Notes: generated from the sequence alone by a model not told the origin. A stretch of DNA of 64,000 nucleotides from an uncultured Sphingomonadales bacterium (GCA_903821605.1 CAIJLZ010000011.1:1-64000), one strand, 5' to 3'. Shown: positions 29,750 through 39,678, counted from the first letter of the stretch. Numbers and translations are program-made.

Positions 29750-30217
29750 ATGACCGACGTGACGGCCAAGACCAACGATCGCGCCGAACAGGCTTCGGCG
29801 GATAATGTCATGTTAGACAATAGCTATCGCCCAACTGCCGACGAACCATTCATGTGCGACCGCCAGCAAGAATATTTCCGCCGCAAGCTGATCGAGTGGA
29901 AAGAATCGATCCTGCGGGAGGCGAAGGAAGTGCTGACCCAGCTCAAGAATGACTCGCTCCGTGAGCCGGACATCGCCGACCGCGCCTCTTCCGAAACCGA
30001 CTGGTCGATCGAACTGCGGACCCGCGACCGCCAGCGCAAGCTGATCTCCAAGATCGAGTCCGCGCTGCGCCGGATCGATGAAGGCGAATATGGCTTTTGC
30101 GAAGTGACCGGCGAACCGATCTCGCTCGCCCGGCTCGAAGCCCGCCCGATCGCCACCATGACCGTCGAGGCGCAGGAACGTCACGAACGTCAGGAAAAAG
30201 TGTCGCGCGACGAATAA
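29750..30217 (+). CDS. dksA: RNA polymerase-binding transcription factor DksA (degenerate zinc finger)
   Basis: DksA binds the RNA polymerase secondary channel and, with ppGpp, retunes rRNA and amino-acid promoters. The 155-aa product has the coiled coil with tip motif DIADRA (Asp74, Asp77, Ala79), then RRIDEGEYGFCEVTGEPISL and RLEARPIATMTVEAQERHE. Only one finger cysteine is left (Cys117); the other three ligand positions are Thr/Ala-type, as in other alphaproteobacterial DksAs. The start is set by GGAGA 7 nt before the ATG; 14 extra codons upstream are in frame. Confidence 0.93.
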   Translation: MTDVTAKTNDRAEQASADNVMLDNSYRPTADEPFMCDRQQEYFRRKLIEWKESILREAKEVLTQLKNDSLREPDIADRASSETDWSIELRTRDRQRKLISKIESALRRIDEGEYGFCEVTGEPISLARLEARPIATMTVEAQERHERQEKVSRDE

Positions 30218-30325
30218 ACGGGTGGTCGGATAATAGTTTAAACCCGCACCGGATTTAATATAATAATTAGCACCATTTTGAAATTGTTTAAGATTTGACA
30301 GCAATAAGCGGGTAAACTTCCGCCT

Positions 30326-30553
30326 ATGGCTGGTCCGTTTTCCCTCTTGCTCCTGATCGAATCGCTGCAACCGCAGCCCAGCCGCCATGCGGTGGCGACG
30401 GCGCAGGTGACGGCGGTGATCCTGTCAGCGGCAGAAACCAGCACCAGCTTGACCCCCGATAACCGCGCCCGGATCATGGCCGAGCCCAGCCGCACCACCC
30501 AGACAAGCCCCTCGCCCGCCCCCGAACAACTGCTCACCATGGTATTCGAATAA
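30326..30553 (+). CDS. Small hypothetical protein (75 aa)
   Basis: I do not recognise a family. The 75-aa frame has an N-terminal hydrophobic stretch (GPFSLLLLIESLQP) and then a soluble Ala/Thr/Pro-rich part with TPDNRARIMAEP and PSPAPEQLL. About four fifths of its codons end in G or C, as in neighbouring real genes, which is the main reason to believe it. There is no clear Shine-Dalgarno. It sits alone in the 413-bp interval between dksA and rimO. The ~90 bp before it is strikingly AT-rich (TTTAATATAATAATTAG near 30253-30270; TTGACA at 30295-30300) and may hold a promoter. Confidence 0.5.
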   Translation: MAGPFSLLLLIESLQPQPSRHAVATAQVTAVILSAAETSTSLTPDNRARIMAEPSRTTQTSPSPAPEQLLTMVFE

Positions 30554-30630
30554 CCCCGGTTCGGGACATGTGATCGCTGCCGCATGGATTTCGTGACACC
30601 GGCCCGCTGTTCGCGTATAGGCCGCGCCCA

Positions 30631-31983
30631 ATGGCAAAGACCCTTCCCACCCCCCCCAAGATCGGCATGGTTTCACTCGGCTGCCCCAAGGCGCTGGTCG
30701 ATAGCGAACGCATTCTGACCAAGCTGCGGTCCGACGGCTATGAGCTGTCGTCCGATTATGACAATGCCGATGTCGTGCTGGTGAACACCTGCGGCTTCCT
30801 CGATTCCGCCAAGGAAGAGAGTCTGGAAGCCATTGGCGAGGCGATGGCCGAAAATGGCCGGGTGATCGTAACCGGCTGTCTGGGCAATGAGGCGGAGATG
30901 ATCCGCCAGCGCTTCCCCGATGTGCTCGCCATTTCCGGGGCGCATCAATATGAGGCGGTGGTCAACGCGGTGCATGAAAATGCCCCGGTGCCGCCCTCGC
31001 CCTTTGTCGATCTAGTGCCGGAAGGCGGGCTGAAGCTGACGCCACGCCATTATAGCTATCTCAAGATTTCGGAAGGCTGCAACCATCGCTGCGCCTTCTG
31101 CATCATCCCGTCGATCCGGGGTGATCTGGTGTCACGCCGCATCGATGCAGTGCTGCGCGAGGCGGAAAAGCTGGTGCAGGCGGGCACCCGTGAACTGTTG
31201 GTGATCTCGCAGGACACCTCGGCTTATGGCGTCGATACCAAGCACGATGTCCGCAACTGGAAGGGCCGCGAGGTCCGCGCCCATATGACCGATCTCGCCC
31301 GCGAGCTGGGCCAGTTGGAAGGGCCGGATGGCCGCCCTTGGGTGCGGCTGCATTATGTCTATCCCTATCCCCATGTTGATCAGGTCATCCCATTGATGGC
31401 CGAAGGGCTGCTGACCCCCTATCTCGACATTCCTTTCCAGCACGCCGCACCGTCAGTGTTGAAGGCGATGAAGCGCCCGGCCAATGAGGCCAAGGTGCTT
31501 GAACGCATCAAGGCGTGGCGCGACATCTGCCCGGACATTGCCATCCGTTCGTCGTTCGTCGTCGGCTTCCCCGGCGAGACCGAGGCTGATTTCCAGTATC
31601 TGCTCGATTGGCTCGACGAGGCCCAGCTTGATCGGGTCGGCGCGTTCCGCTTTGAACCGGTGGCGGGTGCCGCTGCCAATGATCTGCCGAACCCCGTGCC
31701 GGAAGCGGTCAAGGAAGAACGCTACGCCCGGATCATGGAGAAGACCGCCGCAATCTCGGCCGCCAAGTTGCAGGCCAAGATCGGCCGCACCCTTCCCGTG
31801 ATCATCGACGAGGTCGACGAAGACGGCGGCGCGAACGCTCGTTCGCAGGCCGATGCCCCCGAAATCGACGGCACCGTCTTCCTGCGCGATGCCGAGGGGC
31901 TCAAACAGGGTGATATCGTGCCGGTTTTGATCGAAGATGCAGACGAACACGACCTGTTTGGTGTGCCGATCACCGCCAAATAA
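30631..31983 (+). CDS. rimO: Ribosomal protein S12 methylthiotransferase RimO
   Basis: RimO adds a methylthio group to the beta-carbon of the conserved Asp of ribosomal protein S12, using two 4Fe-4S clusters and SAM. The 450-aa product has an N-terminal UPF0004 domain with cysteines in [21 protein letters not shown] and [10 protein letters not shown]. The radical-SAM motif is [15 protein letters not shown], and a C-terminal TRAM domain is present. The RimO-specific SLGCPK and [16 protein letters not shown] separate it from MiaB. Confidence 0.96.
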   Translation: MAKTLPTPPKIGMVSLGCPKALVDSERILTKLRSDGYELSSDYDNADVVLVNTCGFLDSAKEESLEAIGEAMAENGRVIVTGCLGNEAEMIRQRFPDVLAISGAHQYEAVVNAVHENAPVPPSPFVDLVPEGGLKLTPRHYSYLKISEGCNHRCAFCIIPSIRGDLVSRRIDAVLREAEKLVQAGTRELLVISQDTSAYGVDTKHDVRNWKGREVRAHMTDLARELGQLEGPDGRPWVRLHYVYPYPHVDQVIPLMAEGLLTPYLDIPFQHAAPSVLKAMKRPANEAKVLERIKAWRDICPDIAIRSSFVVGFPGETEADFQYLLDWLDEAQLDRVGAFRFEPVAGAAANDLPNPVPEAVKEERYARIMEKTAAISAAKLQAKIGRTLPVIIDEVDEDGGANARSQADAPEIDGTVFLRDAEGLKQGDIVPVLIEDADEHDLFGVPITAK

Positions 31984-32040
31984 CCTTTTATTAAACCAAC
32001 ACCGCTTGTGCTGCCGGTTGATCCGACGCAAGCTATAGCG

Positions 32041-33285
32041 ATGGATAGCCTGCTTACACGTCTGGCGGTGGCACTGGCCATCGGCTTGCTGGTCGGCCTC
32101 GAACGCGGCTGGCGTTCGCGCGACCATGAAGAGCGCCAGCGCGCCGCCGGCTTTCGCACCTTTGCCTTATCCGGCCTACTTGGGGGCGTCGCCGGGACGC
32201 TCAGCACCGTCAGCGGTCCGATCGTCCTTGCCGCCATTTTTATCGCCTTCACGGCGGCCTTTGCCGCATTCCAATGGATGGAAGCGCAAACGCATCGCGA
32301 CCTGAGCGTGACCTCGGTCGTGGCGGGGATGCTGACCTTTTCGCTGGGCGCTTATGCCGTGTTGGGGGATCTTCACCTCGCGATTGCCTGTGCCGTGGCG
32401 ATGACCGGCATGTTGGCGCTGCGCGAACCGCTGCACCGCTGGATTTCGCGGCTGCGCTGGGAAGACATTCGCGCGGTGCTGATCCTGTTGGCGATGACGT
32501 TCCTGTTGCTGCCGGTGATACCAAACCGCACCATCGACCCATGGCAATCGCTCAACCCGGCTGAAATCTGGCTGCTGGCCATTCTGATCGCGGCGATTTC
32601 GTTCGGCGGCTATGTCGCCATCCGGCTGTTCGGTGACCGGCTTGGTGTCGCGCTAGCGGCCATTGCCGGGGGTCTTGCCTCATCGACGGCAACCACCCTC
32701 ACGCTTGCCCGGCTTGGTCGGGCCCAGCCGGGGACGGAACGGCTATTGGCCGGGGGTATTTTGCTTTCCAGCACGGTGATGCTGATCCGCGTCGGCGTGG
32801 TCGCTTCGCTGCTCAATCCGGCGTTGCTCGGCCCGTTGCTCGCCCCTCTTGCCACCGGGGGACTGGTGCTGGCATCGGGTGCGGCGCTGCTGCTGGTTCG
32901 TAACCCACAAAAGGCCAAGCCCGAAATCATCATGACCAACCCGCTGGAACTTGGCATGGCGCTCAAGCTTGCGGCGGTGATCGCGGTGGTGATGCTGCTG
33001 GCCCAATTTGTTGAACGCTGGCTCGGCCATGCGGGCGTGGTGGCCGTCGCCGCCGCGTCCGGGCTGGTCGATGTGGATGCCGTGACGATCTCCATGGCCC
33101 GACTGGGCGGTCGCCAAATCGACCTGCCGACCGCGGTGGAGGCGATTGCGTTGGCAGTGGCGGTCAACACCGTGGTCAAGGCCGTGCTGGCCAGCACCAC
33201 CGGCGGACGGCAGATTGGCTTTTTTGTCGGCGTCACCAGCGGGTTGGCGCTCTTGGCCGGGCTGTTGGCAACCCTATTGCCCTGA
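32041..33285 (+). CDS. MgtC/SapB-DUF4010 family membrane protein
   Basis: A 414-aa polytopic membrane protein. The N-terminal half resembles MgtC/SapB (LAVALAIGLLVGLERGWRSR, with RTFALSGLLGGVAG). The C-terminal half is a DUF4010-like block of helices with AGGLASSTATTLTLARLGR and GLVDVDAVTISMARL. The function is unknown. MgtC relatives affect Mg2+ homeostasis and ATPase regulation, but this fused family is uncharacterised as far as I know. The ATG at 32041 is chosen over a GTG 33 bp upstream. It is convergent with a P-type ATPase gene 8 bp away. Confidence 0.85.
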   Translation: MDSLLTRLAVALAIGLLVGLERGWRSRDHEERQRAAGFRTFALSGLLGGVAGTLSTVSGPIVLAAIFIAFTAAFAAFQWMEAQTHRDLSVTSVVAGMLTFSLGAYAVLGDLHLAIACAVAMTGMLALREPLHRWISRLRWEDIRAVLILLAMTFLLLPVIPNRTIDPWQSLNPAEIWLLAILIAAISFGGYVAIRLFGDRLGVALAAIAGGLASSTATTLTLARLGRAQPGTERLLAGGILLSSTVMLIRVGVVASLLNPALLGPLLAPLATGGLVLASGAALLLVRNPQKAKPEIIMTNPLELGMALKLAAVIAVVMLLAQFVERWLGHAGVVAVAAASGLVDVDAVTISMARLGGRQIDLPTAVEAIALAVAVNTVVKAVLASTTGGRQIGFFVGVTSGLALLAGLLATLLP

Positions 33286-33293
33286 TCCTCGCC

Positions 33294-35864
33294 CTAGGAT
33301 GAAAGCCGCGCCCGCAACACCGGCTTGATCGCCTCCAGCAGCAGCAACACCCCCGCCCCTGCCAGCAAGGCGAGCAGGAAATCGCGCCCATGCAATGGCA
33401 CGAAGCTGAATAGCCCCGCCAGCGCCGGGGAATATTGCGCCAAGCCAAGGATCGTCACCACCACCGCCAGCACCAGCGCCAGCGCCCGATTGGGCCGTAG
33501 GACCGCCCGTGCCAGCGATGTGCCGAACGAGCGATTGACGAGGATCAGCGCGACAATCGTGAATACCAAGGTCACAAACACCAATGCGCGCAGATCGTCG
33601 GGCGCTAGCTGCTGGCTGACCCCCATGGCGACCACCGCCGCATTGACCGCGAGCGCCATGCCGCCTTGGATCAACGCCCAAGCCACCAATGCCGGGGACA
33701 TTAATTGCGCCTCGGGTGGGCGCGGCGGGCGGTTCATCACGTCCTTTTCTTCGGTCTCGGCCTCAAAGGCGAGCGAGCAGACCGGATCGATGATCATCTC
33801 CAGAAAGGCAATATGGATCGGCCCCAGCATCAACGGCAGACCGCACAACAACGGGATCAGCGCCAGTCCGGCAATCGGCACATGCACGGCGAGGATGAAA
33901 CCCGCTGCCTTGCGCAAATTGTCATAGATGCGGCGCCCCATGCGAACACTGGCAACAATCGAGCTGAAATCATCGTCGAGCAGCACCATCGACGACGCCT
34001 CGCGCGCGACATCGGTGCCGCGTCCGCCCATGGCGATGCCGATATGCGCCGATTTCAGCGCCGGGGCGTCATTCACCCCGTCCCCCGTCATCGCCACCAC
34101 CTCGCCATCCGCCTTGAGCGCATTGACGATCCGCAGTTTCTGTTCCGGCATGATTCGGGCAAAGACGCAGCAATGACGCACCCGCAGCGCGAGCGCCGCA
34201 TCGTCCAGCGCCGCCAGTTCCGCCCCGGTCATCACCTCTTCGCTCTCGATCCCGGCAGCATGGGCAATCGCGCGGGCCGTCACCGGATAATCCCCCGTGA
34301 TCATGATCACCCGGATTCCGGCGGATCGACATTGGGCCAGCGCATCCGGCACATTGGCGCGCAACGGATCTGCCAGCCCAACCAGCCCGATCAGACGCCA
34401 CGCAAAATCCGCCTGCCGTTCGGGCAAGGGCGCGCCCTGCCACGCGGCTTCCGCCACCGCCAGCACGCGCAGCCCGCTCGCCGCCATCGCATCGACCATC
34501 GCGCGCAATTGGACCGCGGCGGCGTCCGGCAGGCGGCACAGTTCCATCAGCGTTTCCGGTGCCCCCTTGGCGGCGATGGTCCATGGCGCGCCGCCCTTAT
34601 CCGCGCCCCACGCGTTCGTCATCGCCAGCACCGGCTTTTCCAGCGGATAATGGCGCTGCAACCGTCCGTTCAGGGCCAGGCCAGATGGTTGCACTTCGGC
34701 CAACCGATGAAAGGCCGCCTCCATCGGATCGAGCGAATCCGGCGCGCAGGCCAGGCTGCCGATGGTGGTGAGGCGGGCAAATGCCTCGGGCACCACGGCT
34801 TCATCTGCCGCCCCCTTGCGCCATGTCGCCCCATCCGCCAGCCGCAATTCGGCGATGGCCATGCGGTTCGCGGTCAGCGTCCCGGTCTTGTCGGTGCATA
34901 ATACGGTCGCCGCGCCCAGCGTTTCGATGGTGGCGGCATGGCGGGTCAACACGCGCACCCTGGAGATGCGCCACGCGCCCATCGCCATGAATACCGTCAG
35001 CACGACCGGCAATTCTTCGGGCAGCATCGACATGCCAAGCGCAATCCCGGCCAGCGCCGCATCCAGCCAGTTTCCGCGCCACAGGCCGTATAATAGCACC
35101 GCCAACAGGCTGACCACCGCCCCGATGATGCCCAACACCAGCACCACCCGCCGCGTCTGGACCCGCAACCGGGGTGGTTCATCTTCAATCAAACCCAGCA
35201 GATGGCCAATCTGACCCAATCGGCTTGCGCCGCCAATTGCGTTGATTTCGGCAATGCCGCTACCCCGCAATATCAGCGTGCCGGACCAGATGCAGGCGAC
35301 CTCTTCGGCGTTGCCCGTTTCGGCACTGAGGCCGAGTTCATTGCCTTCCAATTTCTGCACCGGCACCGATTCGCCGGTGAGCAGCGATTCATCGACCAAC
35401 AGGCCATTGGCGACGACCAGCCGCCCATCCGCCGGAACGCGATCCCCTTCCTCGATCACCACGAGATCGCCGCACACCACATCGCGCCCGGCGATGCGGT
35501 GACGTTCACCGCCGCGAATGACCAGCGCACGCGGGCTGGACAGATCGCGCAAGGTTTCAAGCACGCGCTCCGTGCGCACCTCTTGCACCAGCGTCACCAT
35601 CACGGAAAATAGCGCAAATGTCCCGAGAATCAGCGCTTCCGTCGTATCGCCCAGCACAAGATATAGCACCGCGCCCACCAACAGCAGCGCCAGCATCGGC
35701 TCTTTCAGCACTTCCACCAAAATGCGCCACACCGTCCGCCGTTGCGCGGCAGGGAGTTCATTCGGCCCATCGGCCACCAGCCGCGCGTGCGCCTGGGCAT
35801 GGCTCAACCCATGAAGCGGCGGGGACATATCGCCGGGCGGCGCAATCAGGTTAGGCTCGGACAT
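33294..35864 (-). CDS. Cation-translocating P-type ATPase (P2-like, ion unknown)
   Basis: An 856-aa P-type ATPase without N-terminal metal-binding (HMA) domains. It has a cation-ATPase N-terminal segment, TGES (163-166), DKTGT with the phosphorylated Asp325, KGAPE (433-437) and TGDGVNDAP (593-601). Membrane helix 4 carries PEELP (282-286). The M6 ion-site region reads EMIIDPVCS (689-697) instead of the N-x-x-TD motif of Ca2+ pumps. It belongs to the Ca2+/Mg2+-like bacterial branch, but the ion cannot be assigned. The start is MSEPNLIAPPG; 38 upstream in-frame codons overlap the divergent promoter region. Confidence 0.9.
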   Translation of the reverse strand: MSEPNLIAPPGDMSPPLHGLSHAQAHARLVADGPNELPAAQRRTVWRILVEVLKEPMLALLLVGAVLYLVLGDTTEALILGTFALFSVMVTLVQEVRTERVLETLRDLSSPRALVIRGGERHRIAGRDVVCGDLVVIEEGDRVPADGRLVVANGLLVDESLLTGESVPVQKLEGNELGLSAETGNAEEVACIWSGTLILRGSGIAEINAIGGASRLGQIGHLLGLIEDEPPRLRVQTRRVVLVLGIIGAVVSLLAVLLYGLWRGNWLDAALAGIALGMSMLPEELPVVLTVFMAMGAWRISRVRVLTRHAATIETLGAATVLCTDKTGTLTANRMAIAELRLADGATWRKGAADEAVVPEAFARLTTIGSLACAPDSLDPMEAAFHRLAEVQPSGLALNGRLQRHYPLEKPVLAMTNAWGADKGGAPWTIAAKGAPETLMELCRLPDAAAVQLRAMVDAMAASGLRVLAVAEAAWQGAPLPERQADFAWRLIGLVGLADPLRANVPDALAQCRSAGIRVIMITGDYPVTARAIAHAAGIESEEVMTGAELAALDDAALALRVRHCCVFARIMPEQKLRIVNALKADGEVVAMTGDGVNDAPALKSAHIGIAMGGRGTDVAREASSMVLLDDDFSSIVASVRMGRRIYDNLRKAAGFILAVHVPIAGLALIPLLCGLPLMLGPIHIAFLEMIIDPVCSLAFEAETEEKDVMNRPPRPPEAQLMSPALVAWALIQGGMALAVNAAVVAMGVSQQLAPDDLRALVFVTLVFTIVALILVNRSFGTSLARAVLRPNRALALVLAVVVTILGLAQYSPALAGLFSFVPLHGRDFLLALLAGAGVLLLLEAIKPVLRARLSS

Positions 35865-35964
35865 CGCTGCATTATGAGCGTTGCGAGTGACAAATGCGAG
35901 CATGGTTGAACCCTCTGCGGCAATCACGCATGAAGGGCCGCGCCTCTGTATAAGGATCGTCCGC

Positions 35965-37098
35965 ATGACCGCCGCCATCGACCCATTTCATACCATCGCC
36001 ATCGGCGTCTTAGCGCATCGGCTGGCGGCCGAGGGGCGATCGATCATCCATATGGAATTCGGACAGCCTTCGACCAGCGCGCCGCGCGCCGCGATTGAGG
36101 CGGCGCACCGGGTCATCGACCGCGAACCGATGGGCTATTGGGAAAGCGAAGAGCTGAAATCCCGTATCGCGGCCTCTTATGCGGACAATTACGGCGTCAC
36201 CGTGGACCCCGGCCAGATCGTGCTGACCTGCGGCGCGTCGCCCGCACTCGTGCTCGCGCTCAACAGCGCCTTCGCGCCCGGCGCGCGGGTCGCCCTCGCC
36301 CGGCCCGGCTATGTCGCCTATCGCAACACGCTCAAAGCCTTGTGGATGGAGCCGGTGGAACTGCCCTGCGGTCCCGATGAACGCTACCAGATTTCCGCCG
36401 CGGCCATTGCCGCGCTCGACCCCGCACCCGATGGCGTCATCATCGCCAGCCCCGCAAATCCGACCGGCACCATCATCCCGGCGGATGAGTTGCGCGCCAT
36501 TGCGGCGGTTTGCACGGCGCGAGGCATTCGCCTGATCTCGGACGAAATTTACCATGGCCTGAGCTTTGGCGAACCGGCCCGCTCCATTCTCGAATTCGAC
36601 GCGCATGCGCTGGTGGTGAACAGTTTCTCCAAATATTTCTCGATGCCTGGTTGGCGGTTGGGCTGGCTCGTGGCGCCGCCCGAACTGGTCGATGCGGTGC
36701 GGGCGCGTATGGGCAATTTGTTCCTGACGCCGCCGGTGATGAGCCAGCACGCCGCGCTTGCCGCCTATGACTGCCGCCATGAACTTGATGGCCATGTCGC
36801 CACCTATCGCCACAATCGCGACCTGTTGTTGGAACGCCTGCCCGAACTGGGCCTGTCCCGCATCGCGCCGCCGGATGGGGCATTTTATATCTATGCCGAT
36901 ATCGGCCATCTGACCGACAACAGCCTCGATTTCTGCACACAATTATTGGCCGATACCGGCGTCGCGACCGCCACCGGGATCGATTTCGATCCGGTGGACG
37001 GCCATCGCTTCATGCGGTTCAGCGTCGCCGCCTCACGCGCCGAAATCGCCGAGGCGATCGAGCGCATGATGCCGTGGTTCCAAGCTCGGATCGGCTGA
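35965..37098 (+). CDS. PLP-dependent class I/II aminotransferase
   Basis: A 377-aa fold-type I aminotransferase. It has MEFGQPSTSAP, the cofactor-binding TCGASPALVLAL, SPANPTGTIIP, LISDEIYHGLSF, and the Schiff-base lysine in NSFSKYFSMPGWRLGW. It resembles AspC/AlaA-like subgroup I enzymes. The donor and acceptor substrates cannot be decided. AAGGAT lies about 8 nt before the ATG at 35965, preferred over an in-frame start 84 bp upstream. It ends 3 bp from the convergent sugar dehydrogenase gene. Confidence 0.88.
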   Translation: MTAAIDPFHTIAIGVLAHRLAAEGRSIIHMEFGQPSTSAPRAAIEAAHRVIDREPMGYWESEELKSRIAASYADNYGVTVDPGQIVLTCGASPALVLALNSAFAPGARVALARPGYVAYRNTLKALWMEPVELPCGPDERYQISAAAIAALDPAPDGVIIASPANPTGTIIPADELRAIAAVCTARGIRLISDEIYHGLSFGEPARSILEFDAHALVVNSFSKYFSMPGWRLGWLVAPPELVDAVRARMGNLFLTPPVMSQHAALAAYDCRHELDGHVATYRHNRDLLLERLPELGLSRIAPPDGAFYIYADIGHLTDNSLDFCTQLLADTGVATATGIDFDPVDGHRFMRFSVAASRAEIAEAIERMMPWFQARIG

Positions 37099-37101
37099 CG
37101 C

Positions 37102-38739
37102 TTATTTCCCGGCGGCGGGTGCCTTGGTCCTTCCGAGGAATTCAGTGATCTGCAACACCGATTCAAAATCGGTGATCGGCATGACCGCCATTTTCGTGCC
37201 GGGATAATAGGATTGCGGGTTCGAAATGAACGCCGCCAGGCTATCACGGTCCCATTGCAATGATGTCGCCGGATTGCGCAGCGCTTCGGAATAGCTATAG
37301 CCCGGCAATTGGCCCGAATGGCGCCCCATGACGCCGTTCAGATCAGGACCGATCTCGCCCGACGAGAAATCGCCCGCGCTATGGCAACCGGAACAATTCT
37401 GCCCGAACAAGGACCGCGCGCGCGGTTCATCATATTTGAAGTTGAAAAGGATCTGGGTGAAGCGTTCCTGATACACCCCACGCCGGTTGAACTCTTCAGA
37501 CATGCTGTTCCCCTCGGGCAGCGCATAAGGCTTGGCCACTCTCGCCTGATCCGCCTTGCCGGGCGCGCCGGGCCGCAGGCGCAACAGGCGTCCGGTCGCG
37601 GCATCGGTGATGGCGTAAATATAGCCATCAGGCCCCACTTCGACCGACCGGATGCGCTCTTTCAGTTCCGATAGCAGGGCTTCTTCCTGCACCACCTTGC
37701 CATCACGGATCCGCAAGCGGCGCAGCACATGGCCCATCAATTCGCCGGTGAACAAGTCGCCACGCCATTGCGGGAAGCGGTTGCCCATATATTGGATCAG
37801 ACCGGAGGGCGCGCGCGAGGGCGACCACACCGCCACCGGGTCGGTAAAGCCCTCACCCTCCTGTCGTTCGGACATGGAGCGGCCAGAATAATCGAACCCC
37901 CAGCTCACCAACGGCCAGCCATAATTGGCGCCCGGCTTGACGAGGTTCAGTTCATCTCCACCCTTGGGGCCGATGTCGACCGTCCAGATGCTGCCATCGG
38001 CGGCGCGGGTCAGCCCCGCCGGGTTCCGAAAGCCAGTTGCCCAGATTTCTGGCCGCGCGCCCGCTGTCTTGGCAAATGGCCCATCCGCGACCGGCGAACC
38101 GTCGCGATTGAGGTGAATAATCTTGCCCGACTGGTTATCGAGCCGCTGCACCATGCCGCGGCTGCCCTGTCCACCCGACCCGACACCGACCAGCATGGTC
38201 TTGTCCGGCATGAACAGAATGCGCATGATATTGGGGCCACCCGCCGGTGCGGGGATCGCCGTGTGGAAGATCACATGGCCATCAAGCAGGCGTCCGCCCT
38301 CCAGCCGCGCCTTGAGGATCGATCCGGTCCGCTCGGTATCGGTGCCGGTGGTGAAGGTGAGATAAATCGTGCGATTGGCAGCAAACTCGGGATCGAGCTT
38401 CACATCCAACAGCCCGTCAAACATGCTGGTGTTCAGCACTTGCGGCACGCGTTCGACCGGCTTGGCGAGTAGCTTGCCACCATGCACCATGCGCAGCTTG
38501 CCGCTTCGCTCCGTAATCAGCATATCGCCATCGGGTAGCCATGCCATGGCCCACGGATGATCCAGATCGGTGAGCAGCTCTTCGACCCAATAGCCCCGTT
38601 CCGGCGCGACCTGCACATTGGCCGCCTCGCCGCGCGAGGGCGACAACAGTGATCCACCCGCCGCCACACCTAGAGCCGTGATCGCCACCGCCGACAACAA
38701 CCGCCAGCCGATCTTCGCATCCGCCTTTGCCTTCATCAT
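37102..38739 (-). CDS. PQQ-type sugar dehydrogenase (GSDH/Yli family) fused to cytochrome c
   Basis: A 545-aa exported protein. An N-terminal hydrophobic export segment (LLSAVAITALGVAAGGSLL) leads into a six-bladed GSDH/SorB beta-propeller (about residues 45-400: LDHPWAMAWLPDGDMLITER, IWATGFRNPAGLT, ELNLVKPGANYGWP). A C-terminal class I cytochrome c domain has CSGCH (449-453) and a likely distal Met517 in GTKMAVM. The fusion implies electrons pass from the propeller to the respiratory chain. The segment around GGPNIMRILFMPD lacks the histidine found in soluble glucose dehydrogenase. ATG 38739 is chosen; GTG 38751 is possible. Cytochrome maturation genes lie about 9 kb away. Confidence 0.88.
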   Translation of the reverse strand: MMKAKADAKIGWRLLSAVAITALGVAAGGSLLSPSRGEAANVQVAPERGYWVEELLTDLDHPWAMAWLPDGDMLITERSGKLRMVHGGKLLAKPVERVPQVLNTSMFDGLLDVKLDPEFAANRTIYLTFTTGTDTERTGSILKARLEGGRLLDGHVIFHTAIPAPAGGPNIMRILFMPDKTMLVGVGSGGQGSRGMVQRLDNQSGKIIHLNRDGSPVADGPFAKTAGARPEIWATGFRNPAGLTRAADGSIWTVDIGPKGGDELNLVKPGANYGWPLVSWGFDYSGRSMSERQEGEGFTDPVAVWSPSRAPSGLIQYMGNRFPQWRGDLFTGELMGHVLRRLRIRDGKVVQEEALLSELKERIRSVEVGPDGYIYAITDAATGRLLRLRPGAPGKADQARVAKPYALPEGNSMSEEFNRRGVYQERFTQILFNFKYDEPRARSLFGQNCSGCHSAGDFSSGEIGPDLNGVMGRHSGQLPGYSYSEALRNPATSLQWDRDSLAAFISNPQSYYPGTKMAVMPITDFESVLQITEFLGRTKAPAAGK

Positions 38740-38999
38740 CTCTTCATCCACTCCTGCGGTCGATCCATTGCCGACGCTGTTTTTTTGAACTGCTGTCTTA
38801 TTACCCCATCATGCAAATTTGTCTCGCGATTATCGATCAGAAAATAGCACAAGCTGCATCATCGGGGGCGAGTTGATGAATTGACCCATGTCGATGATGT
38901 GCGCCCACCACCCCTCCGCGCGGCAAAGATGAACGCGAGCCTGCGAACCGCTTCAGGCTTGAAAGCGTGTCGCACGCAAGCGATCCTGCCGATAATCTC

Positions 39000-39557
39000 T
39001 CACCGCTTGGGGAGCGGCACCTCTATCCAACTGCCGGGCGCCACGCCTTCCAGCGTCCAGTCGCCAATGCGCCACCGCACCAGCCGCAACGTTGGATAGC
39101 CGACCGCCGCCGTCATCCGGCGCACCTGACGGTTGCGCCCTTCCCGAATGGTCAGCCGAAGCCAGCAATCCGGCACATTTTTGCGAAACCGTACCGGCGG
39201 ATCGCGCGGCCAGAGATCGGGCGGCGCGACCCGTTCGACCGTGGCAGCCTGGGTCATGCCATCTTTCAGACGAACACCCCGCCGCAACTGATCAAGGCCC
39301 GCCTCATCTGGATCACCCTCGACCTGCACCAAATAGGTTTTCGGCATTTTGAACCGGGGATCGGCAATCCGCGCCTGCCATTGCCCGTCATCGGTGAGCA
39401 GCAGCAAACCCTCGCTATCCAGATCAAGCCGACCGGCTGGATAGACCCCGGGCAGATCGATGAAATCCGACAGCGTCGCGCGCGCGGCATCCATGCTGCG
39501 GTCTGTAAACTGCGACAGCACCCCATAAGGCTTGTTGAACACAATCAGCCGCGACAT
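39000..39557 (-). CDS. RsuA/RluB/E/F-family pseudouridine synthase (RluE-like)
   Basis: A 185-aa pseudouridine synthase without an N-terminal S4 domain, as in RluE. It carries [14 protein letters not shown], the catalytic aspartate in [33 protein letters not shown], and the C-terminal [19 protein letters not shown]. RluE modifies U2457 of 23S rRNA in E. coli; the exact target here is inferred from size and architecture only. The start [10 protein letters not shown] is 11 codons into the open frame. The gene lies downstream of tRNA-Thr on the same strand. Confidence 0.88.
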   Translation of the reverse strand: MSRLIVFNKPYGVLSQFTDRSMDAARATLSDFIDLPGVYPAGRLDLDSEGLLLLTDDGQWQARIADPRFKMPKTYLVQVEGDPDEAGLDQLRRGVRLKDGMTQAATVERVAPPDLWPRDPPVRFRKNVPDCWLRLTIREGRNRQVRRMTAAVGYPTLRLVRWRIGDWTLEGVAPGSWIEVPLPKR

Positions 39558-39678
39558 TGGCCCGCAAAATCTCCATTTCCGCCTCGCCACCGATCACCGC
39601 CGAAAGCCCAAGCCCGGCGAGCCATAGCCGATTTGCACCCATTTGCCACGGGTGAGATGGAGCAGAGGATAAGGGAAA

